Of a stretch of 64,000 nt of DNA, positions 59,621 to 64,000 are shown one piece after another. Both the position numbers and the translations under genes were made by a program. Location: NCBI RefSeq assembly GCF_030272615.1, contig NC_081414.1:763568913-763632912 (forward strand). Reading direction: 5' to 3'. Each line of letters starts with the position of its first letter. Within the stretch, counting starts at the first letter, position 1. The DNA comes from Cryptomeria japonica. Its lineage: Eukaryota > Streptophyta > Pinopsida > Cupressales > Cupressaceae. The notes beneath the pieces were generated by a model. The model saw only the letters and a program-made list of their open reading frames with translations. It had not been told where the DNA came from and ran no database searches.

Positions 59621-60800
59621 ATGGCCTCGACCTACCTCTACCCAATATTTGATGCTAATATTGGATTTTTGGTGTCTAACAATAAAGGCACCCCTAAACA
59701 AACATCCTAGGAAATTTGTTCCCAAGATCTTTCACAAGGTACATCTATTGGAACTCCTTACGTTATTTTGCTTGTTCAATATTTTGATAGTGCATGCCAG
59801 TGGATTGAAACGTTTACTTTGATTGGGTATTTTGTGGGGAGGGTTTCATCTAAAAGCATGCATCATGACTAAGTTGCCAAGACATTGGCCCCTCATGGGG
59901 TCTATCTTGATGTCATCTAGAATCTTACCAAAGGTTTTTTTGTTTTGTACTATTGATTCTAACCATGCCCAAGACATTTTTTAGCAGGGGCCTTGGTATG
60001 TTTGGTTGTCTCTACTTGTATTTCAGCCATGGTGAAGAGACTTATTTGTCTTTGATGACAAGCTCAAAGTCCTGATCTACATAGAATTTCTTGATCTCCT
60101 ATTGACTTGTTCGCCATTTTTGCAAACCATTTCCTAGTCTATCGACAAGGTTGTTTGCATTGTGCCTAAGTGATTTTACCATACTCACCCTCAAAATAGG
60201 GTTTGTGTAGAAGTGGATTTGTGTCATGACCTCAAAGAGACTATTGATATTTAGATAGAAGGTCTCTATCACTTGCAATGAATTCTCTATCTAAATTTAC
60301 CCAATACCTTTTTTGGTGCCAGTTTTCAAAGCACAAGATTAAGGATTTCCCTATGGCTACCCTCCAGGTAAAGGATCCTCCAAAGGAGTCTAAGCGTTCA
60401 TGCTCATCTACGGCCCCTAAATCTAAGGAAGGGTGAAAATTATTTTATCATAGAGCGAAGAATTCTTTGTCTACTTTGACTTCTCACAAGAAACAAATTT
60501 TCACTGCCCCACACCCACATCTACAACAAGAACAATAACCTCAACCATAGCCACAAGTGTAGCTGGAAATCTTAAACCAGTATTCTAAGAGGAAGGAGAT
60601 TGCTCTCATTTTTAGCAATGGCATCATCTATACCAATTGGATTTTAACTCCTCAAACTACCTTAGTGTTTACCGCTCAATGTAACTTTATCTGGTGCTCT
60701 CACAACCCTTATAGGCATGTGGAGGCTAGAGATGGAGCTCCAAAATAGCACAAGGTTTATTATCTTGGCATCTAGGTGGCATCTATTTTTTTGTATAATA
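59621..60800 (+). pseudogene. LINE 2 ORF1 (DUF4283 RNA-binding protein), broken
   Basis: The ATG at 59621 opens MASTYLYPIFDANIGFLVSN. The DUF4283 core is recognisable: LIGYFVGRVSSKSMHH, VAKTLAPHGVYLDVI, NLTKGFFVLY (60% of the usual L.KGFF.. block by eye), GPWYVW in the next frame, then a HTHPQNRVCVEVDLCHDLKE block matching the ARVCVEVDL segment. A degenerate knuckle, WCQFSKHKIKDFP, is near 60320. In active elements ORF1 protein coats the LINE RNA. Several stops and at least three frameshifts are present. Confidence 0.8.
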
Positions 60801-60889
60801 GCTTCTTCTCTCTTAGGGATGAAGATACCATGCATGGATTTGAATAATAAATTGTATGTCATTGAATTTCTTAGGTTTCACTAACCTCG

Positions 60890-61680
60890 CTAGGAAGTAG
60901 TCCATGTGGGATACTCAACAAAAATATCCTATCTTAGATGTCTTTTATCTTTAAGAAATCAAAATTGCTTCTTTCATGCTTTTTGTTGCATGCCAAGTTA
61001 TTTTGCTAGATGGATTGGTTTTTTCTTCCAATCACAAGATAGGATAGGGAGGTGTTGTCACTCTCCTTGCACAATGATAACAATCTTCTATTGTGGCTCA
61101 TGGGTCAGATCCTACTCAATGGTTGGTTTGGATCTTTATGTTAGTTAGTAATCATTCCTTTGGGATCAGTAATGTTAATTCTCCCAATTATTCTATTGAG
61201 TGATCCTTGTTGTGGTGGTAGATTGAAAATTCATTGCCATTCAATACTTGGGTGTTGTATGGTGAATTTAAATTATGGAGGTCAACTTTGACAAAGAAGG
61301 TTTAATTCCCTTTCGATGGGTAGCTGGTGAAAGGGAAGCATGGTTCTACATGCACAATAAATTGGGGCTTTTCTAATCCCAACACAAAACATTGTTGTCC
61401 CTAGAGTATTTGGCATGTGCAAAGTAACTTTTGAGCTAGTATTGACAATTTTTTTAAATGTCTAGATCATGCCATGATGATGGCACAATCTTTTTTCTCT
61501 TTTGTGGACTATCAAGTTCTCCCTATTTTATCTCTTGTGGAGATTACCTTGTTAGACCACTATCTTATCAAGTTAAACATTCAATGGAAAGTGGGTCTTG
61601 TACGATCATCCAAGGAATTTTTTTAAACCCTTCTTTATTGAGTCACTGCCTATGATGGTCCACATTCAATGGGTATGGAA
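60890..61680 (+). pseudogene. LINE 2 ORF2 endonuclease domain, broken
   Basis: Recognisable blocks in shifting frames are: EIKIASF (catalytic QE(T/I)K region, near 60955), FSSNHKIG and GGVVTLL (about 61030-61060), NSPNYSIE and LLWWWIENSLPFNTWVLYGE (NIYAP..., W.ls...GDFN; Asp replaced by Glu), and TLLDHYLIKL (SDH...I; Ser replaced by Leu, about 61550). The nicking enzyme function is lost. Confidence 0.75.
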
Positions 61681-63401
61681 TTTAGAGAGTCATCCTACTT
61701 AGTGAGTTGGGTGGATTACTTGGTGGAATGATGTTATTCAATATACAAATAATTTTCCTTGGATGACAACAAATAGCTAGCCATGTATTGTCAGAGTTCA
61801 TATGAGGCTACCACCTTGGATCTTTGCCACACCATAAAGGCTCTTGTAGTTAATTCTTTCTCTCCCATGCTAAAAGTCAGGGTTTCTCAACTCCATCATC
61901 AGAAGTAGATTTCTTATAGCCATGTTGCTTGAGGAGCTTAGATCAAGGCTTTGCTTCATTGGCTTATGGTTGGGAATTGTGCTTCCAAGGAATTTTTCCT
62001 ACCCCATCATGCATGTCACTCCTCACCTGTGATCAATAAAATTAAGGAAGGAAAAATGGTTCTTTTTGAGGCTACCAGATGTTCTCCAAGCATTTTTTCA
62101 CCACTATGAGAAAGTCTTCGCCACTTAAGATTCCTTGCCTAAGCAAGATAAGGCTTTATATGAGTGCCTCAATATTATTCCCTCATGCCTTTCTAAATCC
62201 CAAAAGGTTATCTATGATCAATTACTCACTATTGAGGACCTCAAGGAAGTTGCTTTCTCCATGACCGATGATAAGACCCCTGAGTGCAAAGGATTTCCTT
62301 GTGAATTTAATAAAGCTCTTAGTCATGTGTGGAACTTGATTTCCATAAGGTCTATCTGGAAGCTTTTCATTCTCAATCCCTTGATCAGTTAATTAATAAA
62401 TAATATATTAATTTCATACCTAAAATCGGTGACCTTGATAATATTTGTAACTGGCAGCCTATAACATTGCTTAATGATTCCTATAATATTATTGTCAAGG
62501 CCCTAGCTCTAAAAATTCATCATTTTCTCTTGCACATTGTCTTCCATGAACAAATTGGTTTCACTAGATCTCTAGATTCATTATAGATGATGTCATTTCT
62601 ATATGTGAAGGAATGGAGTGGGCTCATCAATCTAAGAAAAATGTCATCTTTATTAAGGTCAAATTTCGTAAAAGCCTATGACAAAATTCAATGTGTTGGT
62701 GGCTTCTATAAAATGGTCACTAGTTCTCATCTTTTAGATTATACAAATTTATTCACTGGGATTGCCCTTTGGATCCTTGTATGTGCTAGTTGTTAAGGGA
62801 TTTGGGTTTTTTCTTTCCAATGCCATCTTCACTAGGTGGTTTAGTGGAATTTCCCTACCTAAGTCACCTTCTCAGCTTTTCAATGGCCACTTTGTGGATA
62901 ATTATTTTCTCACCATCATTGAAAATGAACATAATGTTTGGGAGGCTCTCTAATGCCTTGACACTTTTTGCTTAGCTTTTGGTCAATAATTTAATGGCAC
63001 AAATCCTAGTGTTATCAACAATCCTTCCTTTTAGCCCCCTATTAGATGGTCCAATATGGGTGGAAGTGGATAGGTCATGGTGAAATATTTTAATTTCAAG
63101 AATTAATTTTTCTTTCCAAGGATCTCCTTTATACCTCTAGAATATGGTCCTTACCATAATAAAGAAGTTGGCTTACTAGAGCAAAAAACCACTTTCTTCA
63201 GCTAAGAAACTTTAGATCTGCTCAAATATTTTGGCAACCACTCATGTTTACTAATCTTCATGTTGGGCTCCTTCTTAAGCATCTTACAGTAAGATTAGGA
63301 AACTTCTCAAATATTTCTTATGGACTTCTTTAATTGACCAACATGGCTTTCACAAAGTGGCCTGGGAATTTTGTTGCCTTCTCTAGGAGTTCAATGGACT
63401 T
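61681..63401 (+). pseudogene. LINE 2 ORF2 reverse transcriptase, broken
   Basis: INFIPKIGDLDNICNWQPIT and LLNDSYNIIVKALALKIHH (about 62407-62515), EQIGFTRSLDS, then FVKAYDKIQ (62667-62693, first catalytic Asp kept), a SPSQLFNGHFVDNYFL region at the position of the F-A-D-D box (lost), and the C-terminal VAWEFCC block. Stops and frame changes are frequent. The pre-RT part (61681-62400) includes KAFFP-like and EGFPCEF remnants (DKTPECKGFPCEFNK near 62270 matches the DKSPGPDG.P.EFYK block). Confidence 0.85.
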
Positions 63402-63500
63402 GGGGGTAAGTGCACCAAGATGGTGAACAGAAAAGTGGCCACATGCAAAAAGAATTGAAATTTTTCAAAACCCGTGCATGTTCTCAAAATTCAAAAACGT

Positions 63501-63527
63501 GCTAGGCTTGGTAACACCAAGCCTAGC
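63501..63527. repeat. Perfect hairpin, 12-bp stem, 3-base loop
   Basis: GCTAGGCTTGGT, AAC, ACCAAGCCTAGC. Confidence 0.97.
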
Positions 63528-63550
63528 CAAAAATAATTAAAAAACAAAAA

Positions 63551-63812
63551 TTTCCTCAAAACTAGTACATTTTATAATAAAAAGTCAAAAGTTCCTCAAA
63601 ACCCATACGGGTTTTGAGGAACATTATATTTTATAGTAAAAAATCAAAAGTTCCTCAAAACCCGTATTAGTTTTGAGGAACATTATATTTTATAATAAAA
63701 AATCAAAAGTTCCTCAAAACACGTACTGGTTTTGAGGAACATTATATTTTATAATTAAAAATTAAAAGTTCCTCAAAGCCCATTTAGGTTTTGAGGAACA
63801 TTATACTTTTTA
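63551..63812. repeat. 59-bp minisatellite whose every unit is a palindrome
   Basis: Units start at 63591, 63650, 63709 and 63768, exactly 59 bp apart, with a partial unit at 63551. Each reads GTTCCTCAAAACCC, 4-5 variable bases, then GGGTTTTGAGGAAC, followed by an AT-rich linker ATTATATTTTATA. In the first full unit the stem is a perfect 14 bp. Loops and stem tips vary (e.g. CGTATTAG, CGTACTGG, CATTTAGG). Confidence 0.95.
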
Positions 63813-63897
63813 GAAACCTATGGGTTATGCAAAATATTTTTCTCTTAGTTCTGCATAACCCGTGCAGGTTATATAAAACTAGGAACCAAATAGGAAG

Positions 63898-63898
63898 T

Positions 63899-63943
<45 letters not shown>
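63898..63943. repeat. (GA)n microsatellite
   Basis: About 22 uninterrupted GA units, within a longer purine-rich stretch running to the window end. Confidence 0.97.
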
Positions 63944-63946
<3 letters not shown>

Positions 63947-64000
63947 GGAGTAGTAAGAGAGGGATAGAATAGGATAAGGAGAGGGGGACGAAGAGAGTTA

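Larger units (their letters stand above)
59480..63401 (+). mobile_element. LINE 2: L1-type non-LTR retrotransposon, inactive
   Basis: ORF1 (DUF4283 type), endonuclease and reverse transcriptase follow in the order of plant L1-type LINEs. All frames are broken. The 3' end is cut within the C-terminus of ORF2 (VAWEFCC...EFNGLG, matching the W..VC.P...GGLG block) by the palindrome-rich sequence starting at 63402. Confidence 0.88.
63402..64000. mobile_element. Palindrome-rich sequence inserted in LINE 2, possible Mutator-like end
   Basis: The sequence starts GGGGGTAAGTGCACCAAGATG, resembling the left end of the element at 25595 (GGGGGGTCAGTGCAAGAAG). It cuts LINE 2 within its C-terminal block. 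It holds a 12-bp stem hairpin, four copies of a 59-bp palindromic unit, a further GGGTTATGCA...TGCATAACCC stem (63824-63862) and a GA microsatellite. The right end is outside the window, so the class is unproven. Confidence 0.45.

Noticed and set aside
63551-63812. CRISPR-like array
   Set aside because: The repeats are palindromic and in fixed register, but the linkers between them are nearly identical rather than unique spacers, and the DNA is clearly plant nuclear.
63898-63943. GAGA-type promoter element
   Set aside because: A long uninterrupted GA run with no gene nearby is best read as a simple microsatellite.

Overview
This window is gene-poor, AT-rich nuclear DNA of a seed plant. The size and age of its retrotransposon load (very long LTRs, deep nesting, many solo LTRs, old LINEs) suggest a large-genome species such as a gymnosperm. 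That lineage guess is inference; nothing in the window proves it. No rRNA, tRNA or organellar genes were seen. The only probable host gene is a small F-box gene on the minus strand at 43978-44775, with a decayed second copy at 43405-43560.

1-14527: a minus-strand Copia element (E; coiled-coil Gag with several CCHC knuckles) enters from the left edge. A solo LTR (641-3251, TSD TTCTT) sits inside its gag. A full-length plus-strand Copia element (B, 4476-13437, TSD TTTAC) sits inside its LTR. 14528-17223 is undiagnosed AT-rich DNA.

17224-33497: a minus-strand Copia element (D) is split by plus-strand element A (21935-31447, about 2.45 kb LTRs), which has gag but no recognisable pol. A itself carries a 1.2 kb terminal-inverted-repeat element (25595-26813) with a long GC-rich hairpin.

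33498-42800: old intergenic DNA with two solo LTRs (37570-38210, TSD AGAAAG; 39268-39799, TSD GAATA), then a dead LINE (39830-42800) whose endonuclease region contains an inverted duplication.

42801-53737: the F-box locus, a solo LTR (45154-45577, TSD AAAAG), and full-length Copia element C (46000-53737, TSD CATAC), the best preserved element here.

53738-64000: a decayed repeat family, an unidentified degenerate ORF (54241-55388), a tRNA-derived SINE (56531-56660), a Gypsy-like solo LTR (57568-59070), a second dead LINE (59480-63401), and a cluster of palindromes, including a 59-bp palindromic minisatellite, ending in a GA microsatellite.

The Copia elements share an initiator-Met-type primer site, LTR ends carrying CACCCCC(C)TCT, several purine tracts before the 3' LTR, and (in A, B and D) an inverted repeat bracketing the purine tract. 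Together with coiled-coil Gag proteins, this points to the Sirevirus branch of Copia. Every retroelement ORF is broken. In element C most premature stops sit where a Gln or Arg codon is expected, as C-to-T decay of methylated DNA would produce.
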